DNA from: Margaritifera margaritifera
Lineage: Eukaryota; Mollusca; Bivalvia; Unionida; Margaritiferidae
Assembly: GCA_029931535.1 (NCBI GenBank)
Contig: JAQPZY010001157.1
Coordinates: forward strand, 1,048,001 to 1,112,000
Reading direction: 5' to 3'
DNA: 64,000 bases
A model generated the notes under the pieces. That model was not told where the DNA came from. It did no database searches and worked only from the letters and a program-made list of their open reading frames with translations. Of this stretch, positions 12,731 through 25,505 are shown in pieces; within the stretch, counting starts at the first letter, position 1; the number at the start of each line of letters is the position of its first letter. A program made the position numbers and the translations under genes.

Positions 12731-15109
12731 GTTTTGATAATGTGAATATTTACTATTTAAAGCAAGTTTTGACAAATAAGGAATAAATATTTATATTTTA
12801 ACTTATCAGTTACATTTTAATCATAATATATCAGTACATATCCGGGATCCACAGACTTTCATGTCATAACCTAGCCTCAGGCAGATGTGAACTAGCCGAC
12901 TCTAAACAATCGGCTTGGCAAAGATTGTATTGATGTATGATGCAGATTTTAAGGTGAGTAGGTTCAAACTGTTCTGTTCTGTTAACTGTTAATAACATAA
13001 CTTATGAGATTTCTTTGACAGGTGTTTTTGGAAATAAAAGTCACTCGTCTCTGATGATTACCGTAACCACTACGAGGATTTTGTTCAAAGCATGATCGAT
13101 CTACCGAAAATGTAGCACCCACAAGCGGTGTTTATGATCTGTTGTTTATGTCATAAATACAGGAGACTGATACATACTTATTACTTGGCAGACAATTATA
13201 TGGATAAAAATAGGTGTTCTCAATCTTAAAAGTCGGCTTGTCAAATATTTTGATGCATGTTGCCTATTTCAAGGTGACTAGATAATAATTGTTAAGCAAA
13301 TGGATAAAATAAGTGTTCACAAATCCTTCAGTTGTGAGTATATATATATAAATCATTACAAACAGTCTAGCTTTCATTATTGTTCATACAGCTGTTAGTA
13401 AAACAAATTCCAGACCTTGTCCAGACTGGTTTGCAATTTTTTCCAGACACCTCTGGCACATGTATTCAAAGTCTGTGTCACTATAAATGAGCATGTGGTA
13501 TCCGCATAACATAAAATAGTATCCACCAATCACAAGTGGGTGATAGATCACGTGTCTCACCACCCGCACTGAACCAGCAGGGCTGTCCCTAGACAAAATG
13601 ATGCCCCAGGCGATGAGCGTCTTCAGCAAAATAAAACACAGCAACCCAAAATTCCACACTTTTTCCAGACCTTTAGGGCAAAATCTTTATTTTCCATACT
13701 TTTTCCAGACTTTCCAGACTTTGTATGAACCCTGGGGAAAACTAAACTTGATGAAGTTTTTAGCTCTAATGAACCATATTAAAGAAAAATTACCAGTATG
13801 ATGCTACGAAACATGCAAGAAAGTTCCAATCATCGTGGATTAATGAGTATCCCTGGCTAGATTATTGTTATTGGTTGTTTAATTTTCCAGTTCAAGATCT
13901 GATACCTAAACATCTATCTCTGTTAATAATATAGCTATTTCCAAACCCTTTTCTACCTATCCATTACCTGTCTATATACATGTACGGTACATGTCTGTCT
14001 TTGCTCTTATAACTAACCTTTCTCATCTACATATCTATCTACATAACTTTAATTATTGGCATGTCTGTCTTTGCTCTTCTAACTATATCTGCATTCGAAC
14101 CCTTTCTCATCTACATATCTACATGTATTAGCTACATATTTTTAATAATTTTAAGTATCTGCATGTGGTTTTAAGGTGCCCACAATGATAAAAAGAAAAC
14201 AAAAGTTAAAATAAATATAATGTGATTTCCTCAAAATATCCCATATATTATCTCATATTTTTATTCATGTTGGGATATTATGTTTGGGGCAAGCTCAAAT
14301 TTCCCAAGGGCATGTTCAATTTTCAAGTCAACTTGCCCTGGGCAAGCTGATTTTTATAAAAATTTTAAATCCCTGCCTTAAAAAATATGGTCAAAATGTG
14401 TTACACAAACCGCATTCCCTCAAAAGGCACTTTACAACATAGCCTTCAATGTGCTGCTGTGCCATAAACCCCCGAATCCCAATACCAAACCAAACTGGTG
14501 CAACATGCTGAAACCTTGAGAACCAGCAGTGCAAATGTACAGAACTAGAAACTGGAGGTCCTGGAAGCAGCGATTCTCACTTCCAAGCAATCTGTCATGT
14601 CTTCGTATGTGTGTGTATCTCAATATGTTTATGTCTGCATGTTGAAGTCTGCATTTCTGTATAAGACTTGGTTTGTTGCTTCATGTTTATCCATGAATAT
14701 ATACCAAATTTTAAACTAATGGATGCACATATATGTGTATGCAAATTCATATTTCAAGCTGGTAAAATGAATAGATGCAAGAAACAGGAAACTATATCCA
14801 AAACCAAAAGGTTAGAGAAAGCTTAATACAGTTATGGCAGATCGATGTGGTCCAATTCTAACTCAATGAAGTTTCTGCATACCAATGAAGAAACTAACTT
14901 CATTCTAATGTATCCTAAATCTTCCTGCAGAATTCTTACAAATCTTGTGCACAGAATTATGGTGCTTAATGGGTGATTGGAGGGTGGGGTGGGGTGGGGG
15001 GGAGGGCTGACTCAAAAGGACAAATTATGTTTATGACAGTTTAAAATTGCAGCATATAGTGAAAACCAAGGCATGTTATACTGAGGTGCTTGCATGTCAT
15101 AGGACCTAC
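12731..15109. other. Receptor intron; two-copy duplication and an unassigned minus ORF
   Basis: About 90 bp at 12,905 (ATCGGCTTGGCAAAGATT) recurs diverged at 13,225 (GTCGGCTTGTCAAATATT). A 91-codon minus-strand frame at 13,659-13,384 has two hydrophobic stretches (FGLLCFILLKTLIAWGIIL and VIGGYYFMLCGYHMLIY) but no recognised family, and is flanked by a CTTTTTCCAGAC-rich repeat; it may be an old insertion. Confidence 0.35.
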
Positions 15110-15158
15110 CTTCTTGTCTGGCATTGAATAGGTATAGTCTGTTGGGGGTGGCTCAGGT
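15110..15158 (-). CDS. Exon: proline-rich, tyrosine-containing tail segment
   Basis: A 49-nt exon behind an unbroken pyrimidine tract (CTTTTTTTTTCCAG) and before AAG|GTAGGT. It reads PEPPPTDYTYSMPDKK after its first base completes the previous codon. PEPPP is an SH3-type proline cluster and the two tyrosines are possible phosphorylation sites. It ends exactly on a codon boundary, as the terminal exon requires. Confidence 0.72.
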
Positions 15159-15514
15159 CTGGAAAAAAAAAGGATTCTTTAAGTTGTGTGAAACTAAAAT
15201 GATATTTCATTCATTTTCATTGATTCTAAACATTGTTATATTGATTCTAGAATAATTATATATATATATATATATTTTTGTAGGTATATCTCTAATCAAT
15301 GCGAAGAATCAGTCATGCCTGCATGGCCAAATCTATAAAGTTAGCCTTGCACAAATTACTAGACCTATATGCAAGGGTTCCGAGGTATCTGACATGTTTA
15401 TACTTTGATAACTTCAGCTGGATTAGATGATGCACTGGCATATTTAGTATATATATATATAAAAGAAAGCAACAATTAGCAATACCTAAGCATCATTTGC
15501 ATGTCTTCCATCAT

Positions 15515-15950
15515 CCACCAGGTTGCTATGAAAGCCACATCATTGCTAGGGGAACCATCTTAGGCAAAAAACTTTATGAATCATAAAGTGTGCCCTAAGA
15601 AACATTCCTACCAAGTTTGATGAAAATTGGCTAGGTCATTCAACAGAAGAAGTTGAAAATAGGTTTTCCATATGTTTGCTATGGATGCCACACTACTGCT
15701 AAGGGAGTCAAGTCAGACAAAATTATGATAAAGCATGTCCTAAGAAACATACCAAGTTGGGTCAAAATTGGCGCAGTCATTCTGGAGAAGTTGATTTGTT
15801 CTCCATCTGGTTGTTTATGGAAGCTACATTACTAGTAGGGGAGCCACCACTGACATAGCTGTCATAGAGCATATCCTAACAAACATTCTTACAAAGTTTG
15901 ATCAAAATTGGCTCAGCCGTTCTAGAGAAGAAGTTGAAAACAAGTTTGAA
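15515..15950 (+). repeat. Interspersed array, about 135-bp unit, three copies
   Basis: Units share GGTTGCTATGAAAGCCACAT-type starts, GTGTCCTAAGAAACATTC-type middles and AAATTGGCTCAGTCATTC then AGAAGTTGAAAA ends, starting near 15,520, 15,655 and 15,795. A mollusc-style dispersed tandem repeat, distinct from the 130-bp and 146-bp families. A microsatellite TA run lies just before it at about 15,450. Confidence 0.65.
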
Positions 15951-16269
15951 GGTATCAACAAGTAACTGCCAGTTTTACCGCAAACTGTATCCTGTAGAAT
16001 GCACAGATACTAAGCTGCCATGGAAATCACATCCAGTTGGGAAGAAGGTGCAATTTGCAGGGAAATTAACTATGTATTATAGTTTAGAACACAGAATTTC
16101 TGATCCAGAAAAAAAAAAAAAGAACATCACGGAAAATACCTGAAGTAATATCTAGTACTAGATTTCGGGCAGTTCTCCTTTAGAAATTAAATAAAAAAAG
16201 TGAATAAGATAAATAAAAACATGGGGCATATTTTATTAATAAAGTAATGATCATCATGAACAAGATAAA

Positions 16270-16620
16270 AAAACTGTGAAACCCCGCTATAACGCGAATT
16301 CGAATATAACACGATCGTGGTGTGGCTCCCAAAATTTCATATATTCATTCGCACACGATTTTTTTTGTTCAAAGTACGAGAAATAGTGTATAAAATGTGT
16401 ATATTACAGTATAATTTTGGGGAAGAGATCGCGTATGAATTCGAGTATAATACGTTTGTGGCGTGGTTATTGAAATTTTATATACATGTATTTTTCTCGT
16501 ACACAGAAAAAAAATATTTTTTTAAAGTGCGAGAAATAGTGTATAAAAAGTTTATTATCATTTTGGGGAAGAGATCACGTATGAATTCGATTGTGGCTTG
16601 GCTTCTGAAATTTAACAATT
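16270..16620 (+). repeat. Tandem duplication of about 142 bp beginning with a pogo-like end
   Basis: ACTGTGAAACCCCGCTATAA at about 16,275 matches the terminal motif of the MITE at 17,350. It is followed by two units (about 16,297-16,436 and 16,437-16,580) that each run from GAATTCGA to TTGGGGAAGAGATC, and then a partial third. Unit ends agree closely while middles differ by indels. Confidence 0.6.
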
Positions 16621-16809
16621 TCACCAATTTCTTGAAGTGCTATGCCAAAATAAACAGTATCGGAAATGTTACTTATTACTGATCCATGATTAAAGCCAGT
16701 AAGTCTTCTTTGTGTTTTTCTTCAATTTATGGTATATACAATCATTGCTCAAACAATAGCCGACATGTGTTTCTTCTTTAACTGCATACGCAACCAAGCA
16801 CCAGACAAT

Positions 16810-17280
16810 GCGGTGGTTGATCAAAGATTGTCATATGTGGGTGCTTATGTAGAGACTGAGCTTGGGCGGCAAGATCACAGGGAGTTCAAATAACCACTCT
16901 CTGTTACTTGGCACTGAACAAGTATCAAACTTGCGGCTCAATCAAAGAGTTGTCACGTGGGAAAACAAAGAAGGGATTAAAGTCAAAAATGCACAGGAAG
17001 TTGTAGAACTCAGCTAGGCACTGAACAAGTATTAAATTTGTGGCACGATCAAAAGGATTGTCAAATTGAAAACAGAGTGAGTACTGCCTTTACAAGCCAA
17101 GGGCTTTTCAGCCCACGTGCATCAAGCACTGTTTATACAGCCAAAATATTAATACAAATACAGATCGTTCGGACTTGCATAAAAATGGAAGCAATATACT
17201 TGCTAGTAAACAAATTTGACAGACACTACACAAAGGGTTGTCATGTGGGAAAGCAAAGACAGATCGATATCAGATAGTAA
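16810..17280 (+). repeat. Diverged tandem units containing GTTGTCAYGTGGGAAA
   Basis: Four related segments near 16,820, 16,935, 17,045 and 17,228 share a GATCAAAG..TTGTCA..GTGGGAAA core; two also share GGCACTGAACAAGTAT (about 16,910 and 17,018). Unit roughly 110-190 bp, irregular. Confidence 0.5.
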
Positions 17281-17349
17281 ACGGTGTTGATACCCTATTC
17301 ATGCTATACATTAGATGAGTATACGTTGTTCTCTGAATAAAGTAAAATA

Positions 17350-17437
17350 TAGTAAAACCCCGCAATAACGCGACCCCGCTTTTTCCGCGATCAAATTTTA
17401 TGGACCCCAAATATCGCATTATTGCGGGGTTTCACTG
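17350..17437. mobile_element. 88-bp pogo/Tigger-type MITE
   Basis: Both ends read (C/T)AGTRAAACCCCGCAATAA in inverted orientation (left AGTAAAACCCCGCAATAACG; right, reversed, CAGTGAAACCCCGCAATAAT) and each end abuts a TA dinucleotide, the target of the Tc1/mariner-pogo group. No coding capacity. Confidence 0.7.
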
Positions 17438-17439
17438 TA

Positions 17440-18459
17440 CAAGGGATATTAGTATTGATTATGCCATAGCCGTCTGTTGTCACACCTTTTATTATTATAT
17501 GAATAAAAGGACATTTCAGTGTATCAATCATTATTATCTTACTTCCCCCTACATTTAAAATTCCTGCAAAATAAACAGGCAATTAGAGCAAAACAATATA
17601 TTAATTTGATAATTCTTAATTATGACATGTTACCTAGGCTGAATGTAATGACCCCCACTTTCAACCATAAAACTACCATCACTGTGTAGAAGTTGGCATG
17701 CATATTATTGCAGATGTGCATTGTTAATGAACTGCGTGGTATTTCATAAACTTTTTTCAGTGCACAAAGTACTAGGCTTTTCATAGAAATTTATGATAAC
17801 TTTTTTATTTTACATTTCACTGATTTGAATTCAGGAAAGTATTGTGGAGAAATTAAAATCATTTTCTTCAGGATATATCTTCATTTTTCTCAGTGGTATT
17901 CTCTCTCTGCATGCTGAATTGATGTTTACAAAAAAGATATAATGCTACCCAAAGGAATTTGCTATTCTGAACCAATTTAAACGTTCTATTTTTTTAATTT
18001 TTTTTTATTTATGTATTTATTTATGAAACTAATCTACAACATAGCTGCATTTCAGCCAAGGTCTTGATAAATTGTATTTAATTTGTTCTATTTGTAATGC
18101 ATGTAGTCAAAGCAAATTTACAGCAGGGATTCTCAACAACTTTTTTCCAATTGGAGCATGGTTTTTTAGCCCCACCCCCTTATTTATCAAAGGTCTACCT
18201 CTGTATAGATAACAGCTTGTATCAGAATTTAAAGAACCCCCTTTTATTGAAGAGAGTGGTACTTGCCGTGTCATGATACAATATTTGTAGGGTGAAATTA
18301 AAATCATCGATATATCGATACTTTTGCCATATTGATACACGTAGCGATACAAGAGGTGAAGAATCGATACAAAATGATACCTACCCTATAGAAGTTACTT
18401 TAATCTTCAGCAGTAATGAATAATTATTAGTCGTTTGCCTTTTTATTCTTTAAACTAAG
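17440..18459. other. Receptor intron; AT-rich, one dispersed repeat scrap
   Basis: Positions 18,290-18,440 (ATCGATATATCGATAC and ATAATTATTAGTCGTTTGCC) match the scraps at about 10.7 and 23.45 kb in rearranged order. Nothing else recognised. Confidence 0.4.
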
Positions 18460-21400
18460 AATTCATCTGAGATGGCCATTGCAGGCACAGGCACTAATGT
18501 TTGTCAGTAAAAAAAGAAAAAAAAAAAAAAAAAATTTTTTTTGAAAACACCCACTCACCTTTTGCAAATTAACACAAGGTTACGTGGTTCGAAATGTGTT
18601 CCCCCCCCTCCTTTCGTCGATTACATGCTAATTATGTCCATCAGCATATTCACCCACTGATAATATATATCAACGTAAAGGAGACTTTCCAAATTTGTTC
18701 CCCATATATAATTGAAGTACTTTACTGATCATTTAATAACCACTTTTACACGAAGTAACTCTGTTGCTTCATATCTGGTCTATATGGATCGAATTTAAAG
18801 GCTCCACTTCCGGTAGGTCACTCAGTGAAATATGTTACATTAAATTCTGATTGGTGGTTATTGTTTGTTGCAGTCCAGGGTAAACAATAACCACCAATCA
18901 GAACTGACTTCAGCTTATTCACTGCGTGACACGCCGAAAGTATTGGCATCTAAACTCGATCCAGGTAGACACAAAGCAACAGAGAAACTTCGTTCAAAAT
19001 GATTATTAAATGATCCGTAAATTAGTAAAATTACTAAATTACTAAATTCGTTCAAAATGGTTATTAAATGATCTGTAAATAACTAAAATTACTAAGACCA
19101 ATAAGCCAAGACAAGTTAGGATCAGGTTCGACCTTGAAAAACTTAAAGATCCAAGCGTGGCACAAGCAATTGAAGCATCAATAGGCAGCAAGTTTGCACC
19201 ACTCACAATTCTGGGACATGAAGAAATAAACCTAGACTCCTTGATCATCACCTTCAACAAGGCAGTAATAGACACAGCCAGAGAGATCCTTGGCAAGCAT
19301 CATAGAACAAAGAAGCCTTGGGTCACAGCAGATATCCTCGACCTCTGCGATGTGAGGAGAAAACTGAGGAGTAAGCGAGGAGACCATGAAGGAGCAAAAA
19401 AATACAATGAGATTAACAACAGGATTAAGAAGAGCATAAAGAAAGCAAAAGAAAGCTGGTTAGAGGACCAATGCAAGGAAGTCGAGAAAAGCCTTAACCA
19501 GAATGACAGTAAAAGGGCATAGCAGTTGGTGAGAGACTCGACAACAGAGAAACAGGGGAGATCTAATACGATTCAGGACAAGGCTGCTAAGAGTCTGACA
19601 GAAAACCAAGACATTCTTAACAGATGGATGGAATACTGTTCGGAGCTTTACAACCAGGAGACTTCTGGAGACCAAGCTGTACTAAACGTACCACTGACCA
19701 CAACAGAGGTTGACCACCCGATCCTCAAGGATGAAGTAGAGGCTGCAGTAAAGGCACTAAAGAAGGGGAAGTCAGCTGGGGTAGAAAATATACCAGCAGA
19801 ACATGTTCAAGCAGGAGGAACTTCCATATAAGATGTCCTCACAACAATCTGCAACCAAATCTTGCAAACAGGAGAATGGCCCACCCCATGGACCCAGTCT
19901 CTGATCGTGACTCTTCCTAAAAAAGGAAATCTACAACTGTGCCAGAACTACTGAACAATCAGTCTCATCAGTCACCCAAGCAAGGTTATGCTTAAGATCA
20001 TCCTCAACAGACTGAAACCTCAAGCAGAGCACATCACTGCGGAAGAACAGGCAGGTTTCAGAGCAGGACGTAGCACTACAGAACAGATCTTCAATCTTAG
20101 AATCCTCTGTGAAAAATATCTCCAGCATCAACAGAACCTCTATCATGTCTTCATTGACTTCAAGAAGGCTTTCGATAAGGTATGGCATGCAGCCTTGTGG
20201 GCCACCATGCGGATATACAACATAAACGCAAAACTTATCCGCACTATAGAAACCCTGTATGACAAGGCGACTAGTACAGTTCTCGTCAATGGCAACATAG
20301 GAGACTGGTTCAGAACCACAGTCGGAGTCAGACAGGGGTGCCTTCTCTCACCCACTCTCTTCAACATCTACCTGGAAAGGATCATGTCTGACACCTTGGA
20401 AGACCATGAGAGCAGTGTCAGTGTTGGAGGCAGAACAATCACCAACCTGCGCTTCGCTGATGATATCGATGGCTTAGCAGGAGATGAAGAAATGGAAACC
20501 TTAGTGAACCGTCTCAATCAAACATCACTAAGATATGGGATGGAGATCAACACTGAAAAAGACAAACCTAATGACAAACAACCTGAGTGGCATCCAAAAG
20601 GCAAAAGGAAATAAGTGTGAATGGACATAAGCTGGGCACAGTAACAAGCTTCAAGTACCTAGGTGCTATCGCCTCTGATGAAGGTTCAAACCTGAGGTTC
20701 TTTCCAGGATTGCGCAGTCAACAGCTGCCCTGGATAGGCTGAAGCCTATTTGGAAAGACAGCAACATCACGCTTGGGTCCAAGATCAAGCTTATGCGCTC
20801 CCTCGTCATGTCCATATTCCTATATGCATGTGAGACATGGACCCTAACAGCAGAATTAGAGAAAAGAATCCATGCCTTAGAGATGAGATGTTATCGAAGA
20901 ATCCTGAAAATCTCAAACTTAGACCACGTTTCTAATGCAGAGGTGCGCACTAAAATCCAAGGTGCAATTGAACCTTATGAAGATCTGCTAACCACTGTAA
21001 AGAAATGCAAACTAAGATGGTATGGTCACGTCTCACGCTCAACTGGCCTGTCAAAGACAATCCTACAGGGCACAAGAGAAAACGTGGCAGACAGAAGAAG
21101 AGATGGGAAGACAATATCAAAGAGTGGACAGGCATGGACTTTGCAAAGTCCAAAAGAGCAGTGGAGAACAGGGCAAAATGGAGAGAGATTGTCGCAAAGT
21201 CATCAGTGGCACCCCTACGACAGGGCAAGGTTACGGGAGAAATGAAATGAAAAATTACTAAAGTCGTACATGAAGAACAAGTTTGGAATATTTCCTTTTA
21301 CGTTGATATAGGTAATCAGTGATTAAACATGCCAACAGGATAAAAAAAATTAGCACAGAATCAGCGAGGAGGCAGATTTCAAACCATGCAGGTTTGTCAC

Positions 21401-21490
21401 CTTGTGTTAATTTGTTCATTTTGTATAGGAGTGGGCATTGTCAATAGTTTTCCTTTTCACTAACAGAAATGAGTGCCTGTGGCCACTGCT
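18460..21490. repeat. Large fold-back (inverted repeat), arms about 410-440 bp, interrupted by a LINE
   Basis: The centre, 18,848-18,904, is a hairpin: TCTGATTGGTGGTTATTGTTT, a 14-16 nt loop, and its exact complement. Walking outward, paired blocks include CACTCAGTGAA / TTCACTGCGTGA, GATCGAATTTAAA / CTAAACTCGATC, CTCTGTTGCTT / AAGCAACAGAG, ACTGATCATTTAATAA / TTATTAAATGATCCGT. Pairing resumes on the far side of the LINE at 21,251: ATATCAACGTAAAGG / CTTTTACGTTGATAT, CAAATTAACACAAGGT / CACCTTGTGTTAATTTG, CACAGGCACTAATG / GAGTGCCTGTGG. A 47-bp piece of the right arm (about 18,990-19,036) is also duplicated at about 19,046-19,092. Confidence 0.75.
19096..21250 (+). pseudogene. 5'-truncated non-LTR retrotransposon (LINE) with reverse transcriptase, dead
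   Basis: AAAATTACTAA occurs at 19,085-19,095 and 21,251-21,261, an 11-bp target-site duplication round a 2,155-bp insert. One frame carries the end of the endonuclease-RT linker, RT motifs (EEQAGFRAGRSTTEQIF; FIDFKKAFDKVWH; VGVRQGCLLSPTLFNIYL; LRFADDIDGLAG with the FADD catalytic pair) and a second frame the C-terminal LYACETWTL ... RCYRRILKIS and KLRWYGHVSRS region. Stops at 19,520, 19,829 and about 19,952 and frameshifts near 20,580, 20,700 and 21,060 kill it. The 3' tail GAAATGAAATGA is a short pentamer repeat rather than poly(A), as in RTE-like elements; clade not settled. Confidence 0.88.
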
Positions 21491-21717
21491 GTTGTTTTAA
21501 ATCTGCAGGAATGTTCAATGTGATAGATTATGGTTGCTAGTCGCCTCCACTCCTACACCCGGACTTGCTCTAGATAAGATTTTCCTAGCAGGTGGAAATT
21601 GCACTATTTCTTCTGTTTTGAAGATAACACCGTCATGTCTTTCAAATTTAACTGAAGACATGAAATTGATAATAAGATGTTTTAAAAGCATTCATGCAGT
21701 GCATAACAAAGGGTGTG

Positions 21718-23161
21718 CAGAGATGCTGCCAGGACTTTATCTAAACGGGGGAGCTCCCCCAATGTCACCAAAATAAGGGGGGAGCAGAAAAAAATGTCCC
21801 CCATTGTCACCAAAATAAGGGGGGAGTAGAAAAAAATGAGGAGGAGGAGGAAACGGCCATAGTTGAATATTTACCTAACACAAAAATATCTGTCTCTTTC
21901 TTTCATCCTGCTCTATTGAAATCAAAATCCTCAAAAGATGTCTCTTCTAGGTGAAAAAGCATTAATCTGTTGATCATTTCTGAGCTTAATTTGTTCCTTA
22001 TCTGTGTATGAATATTGTTCTGTGCTGAGAACCCCCTTTCACATATGCATATCTAGCTAAGCCAGCTTCAAACAAGTTGGAAAACTGTTCTTTATGGTTG
22101 TTATGTACAATTTTCAACAGCTCATATGTATTGTCTCTTGGATATCTCTGTTCCAAAATAATATTTTTCACTTACAAGAGCTCTACCAAAGTTTCACTTT
22201 CTTGAATCAGTGCTTTGCTGACTACCGCATGTATGTCAGATTTCTTATCTTTTCCGCAATTTTGTATTAGTGTTGTAGGTCCATCAATGCCATGGTCAGC
22301 TTGTTCAGACAGAGTTATTCTGATCAAAAATAAATATCCTTACTTTTTGATTTCTTTTCAGATTTTTATTTATTCAATTTATCTTAACCCTTAGAGTGCT
22401 ATATTGTTTTGTAGCACAAGATCCCTCATGGCAGAATTGTTTGAGAAAAGAAATGAAAAATTGCACTCTACTTTTAAATTGCCTGTATTTTAATTAGGCT
22501 TAGTATTCTGCCTTTTTTAACATTTAATTTCGAATGCCTGCTTAATAGGGGGTTGACCGGCATGCCGTCTGTTTTTGTCCATTCAGCATGTACATTGGAC
22601 TCGTATGCAACATCATTTTCAGGTTCAAAATTACTCACAGGTATTTCCAGTAGCACTTTCCGGGCTCCAATAATCTCATATACTTCAAAACTTTAAAAAT
22701 CATTGTCATCATCGCTATCATCGGCCAGTATTTGCCGAACTAAATTGTCATCTGAAGATGAACCATGTTGGGAGTCAGCCATTTTGGATTTTCTAGGGGC
22801 CCTTACTTGAAACATGCATTTGTAAAACTTTCTTCATGAATGCAAGGTTCAACGTTGACAATGCTTGTTCCAGGGCCCAATGTGCCATGTCAAGCCAAAG
22901 TACTCAGATGTGTAAACAGCTGCCTACCGGAAAAAAATACAGATAGAGACAAGCGCTACGAGACCTCTACTGGCGGCGCGACTTATGCCGCGACAAGAAC
23001 TTTAAGGGTTAACAGTTAAATAAAAATTGTATACTGCGCAGAGTACATTTTTATATGCGCAACTTTAAACTATTTTGCGGGAGTTCTCGCGCATCACTGC
23101 TTTCCAAGTGTGCAAATTCGTACAAAATTTGTGTAATTCGCGCACCCTGGCAGCATCTCTG
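21718..23161 (-). mobile_element. hAT-type DNA transposon copy 2, both TIRs present
   Basis: TIRs CAGAGATGCTGCCAGG (21,718) and its complement (ending 23,161) are flanked by GGTGTG on both sides (21,712-21,717; 23,162-23,167), a 6-bp match rather than the expected 8. Minus-strand text near 22,040-21,920 reads like the hAT C-terminal dimerisation segment (ERGFSAQN-type, broken by one extra G, then RNKLSSEMINRLM). Internally deleted and interrupted by piggyBac at 22,388-23,008. Confidence 0.72.
22388..23008 (-). mobile_element. piggyBac-type element nested in the hAT copy
   Basis: TTAA at 22,384-22,387 and 23,009-23,012, with ends CCCTTAGAGTG and (reversed) CCCTTAAAGTT, fits piggyBac TTAA insertion and CCYT termini. 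On the minus strand an ATG at 22,782 opens MADSQHGSSSDDN followed by the acidic LADDSDDDNDF stretch, then a TAA, typical of piggyBac N-termini; another 60-codon frame continues to 22,474. The catalytic domain is absent. hAT copy 1 has the uninterrupted sequence at this point (about 9,660-9,710). Confidence 0.7.
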
Positions 23162-23169
23162 GGTGTGGT

Positions 23170-25474
23170 TATCAAGAAGAGTCCTGGATCCGATCAAATG
23201 GAATAGCCTCAAATGGCCTAAATGATTGAATGAAAATCACTAACAACTAATACGTAGTCTGTTTGGATGTACTTTTTTTTTATCTTGTGAAGGATGAAAA
23301 TGGTGTATGAATAGATGCTAAATCTATGTCTTCTGCAATCTGCATACTAGAAATACAACCAATATGTCAACACATATAAAACAGCACAACCCTACCACTG
23401 ACAGACCTTCTAAAGATGAAAAAGACCATCAAGTTGATATGTGTATCGATAATGTATTGTATATTAGGCTGTGTATCATGAATCGTATTGATATGCGGCA
23501 CAGGTGTATTGTTTCACCCCTAAACATTTGTTTATTATATCATCATTAATTATACAAAAAATTACTGTATGTACTCGCTTGTATGTTGAGACCAACTGCA
23601 AGCAACATAGACCATGATCTGCTTTTGCATAATGCGATAACAGATCTGGGTCTCTGTAGTCTGCAGTTGGACTTACAAGCAAGTATATATATATGATATT
23701 TGGACAAAATTACCAATAAGTAAAATGTCAGTACAGTGTATTACCTTATTAGTACATACAGCATTCACTCACTATATATCGCTTCAGTAAAGTGCAAACC
23801 CTTGTATAACTCGGGGTAAGTCATGGCTCCCATTTCTGGGATGAATGTAGTTTTGATATTGAACTCACCTCAGTAAAATGCAACCTTCCTTACAGCAAAA
23901 GATGACCTTACTTACAACATGGTTTACTTTTATTAGTCACCCATGAACATAGCACCCCACACTTCGAGGTGGGGGACTTAATCCCTTCCATTTTCGCTCT
24001 ATGATAGCGCTCCACAGTGGAGGGATAAATACCTACAAATCACCACCGGCCTTGGCTGGCACGCCGATGGCAACTCCACCGTGGAGGGGCTGATTGACAT
24101 TTTAAGAGCCAATGAATGAAGACCACCCATGGAAAGACTGAGACATCAAGAGCTATTTACAACCTGATATCATTTGAAGAATCAGTCGTCTTTATTTCCA
24201 TCATATCTTTGGACAAAAAAAAACTAATTTAAAAAGTCTTGTATATTCAGTACATGTATCCTTAGAAAAGGTGGACCAACTTCTTTGACAATAATTTTAT
24301 GCTTTTACTTTATTCAGAGAAATCAGAATCAACGTAAGCACTGACTCGACAAGAGGCACACCTTGTTGAGCTTCTTTCAAACAGCATAAATGTATCCTAT
24401 TGTTCCAAAGGAAAAGTAATCCTCTGAGATATGGACAATTAAATTCCAAATTGACAACTGATTCTGTTTAAAAAAAACAAAAACATAACCAAACAAACAG
24501 AAAAGTAAATTTGCACTGAAATGCGAACCACATGCTTAATCAGTAAGCAGTAATGGCACAGTCACATGGCTGAATATACACAAATTTGAACTAGTTCAAT
24601 TTTGACTGCATGTGTACTGTAAGAGACTGACCATTTAATATATGGGGCTAGAATGTTCTTTCCGACCGAGATATTTTCCTTTCATCACAAGATAAATTTC
24701 TTTCAAGAAAAGTAAGGAATGGAATAATGTCTTTTTTTAAACATCAAATCAGAACAAGGCAACTATTTTCAAGCATTTACCTCCCCCCCCCCCCTTTTAC
24801 AAAATTAAATGGTCTCTCCCTAATAATGACTTGACATCAGTGGATGTTTACATAAATCAATGAAGTGGCCATTGTCAACACTTATAAAATATTGACAAGG
24901 ATTAGCATCAAAAGATGATGTCAATTTCAGCTTGGGAAAGGTGTGTTTTTATTGTATGAAGCCATGTACTTAACGCGTTGTACTTAACAGCCCCAATTAT
25001 GGTCTGCCATTAGCAATGGAAGTTTGATAATTGTGAACTTAACTTATTGCTGAAATGAATAATAATGTGGAGAACTGTCAAATCTCAGATGTTCAGAGAT
25101 TTTAATTTCCAACAAATTTGGCGCATTCTGCATGTGTGTATTCCCTCCACATGTATTGTATTATTTGTTCATTTCTGTGAGGGGAAAATATAAAAATAAA
25201 TTTTTGTATCATCATAGAAAAAAAAGTAAATCATATGGAAATGATATGTCAATAAACTAATCGTAATATTGATCTATTTCTTATAATTATTTCGATACAC
25301 TTGACTTTGGAGCATAAGGTTGCGAGTTCTTTTTGACTTGGTGTGAATGCTGAGGCCGCCAATCAGGGAATACTTAAACTGTTACTGACGCATGTACAAA
25401 AAAAAATGTTTCTAATGTAAAGTGCAACTGATTACGATGATTTGCACAGTAGTGCTTTGGATTCCATTTTTTAT

Positions 25475-25505
<31 letters not shown>

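Noticed and set aside
17350..17437. Small hairpin RNA gene
   Set aside because: The hairpin is explained by terminal inverted repeats of a TA-flanked MITE.
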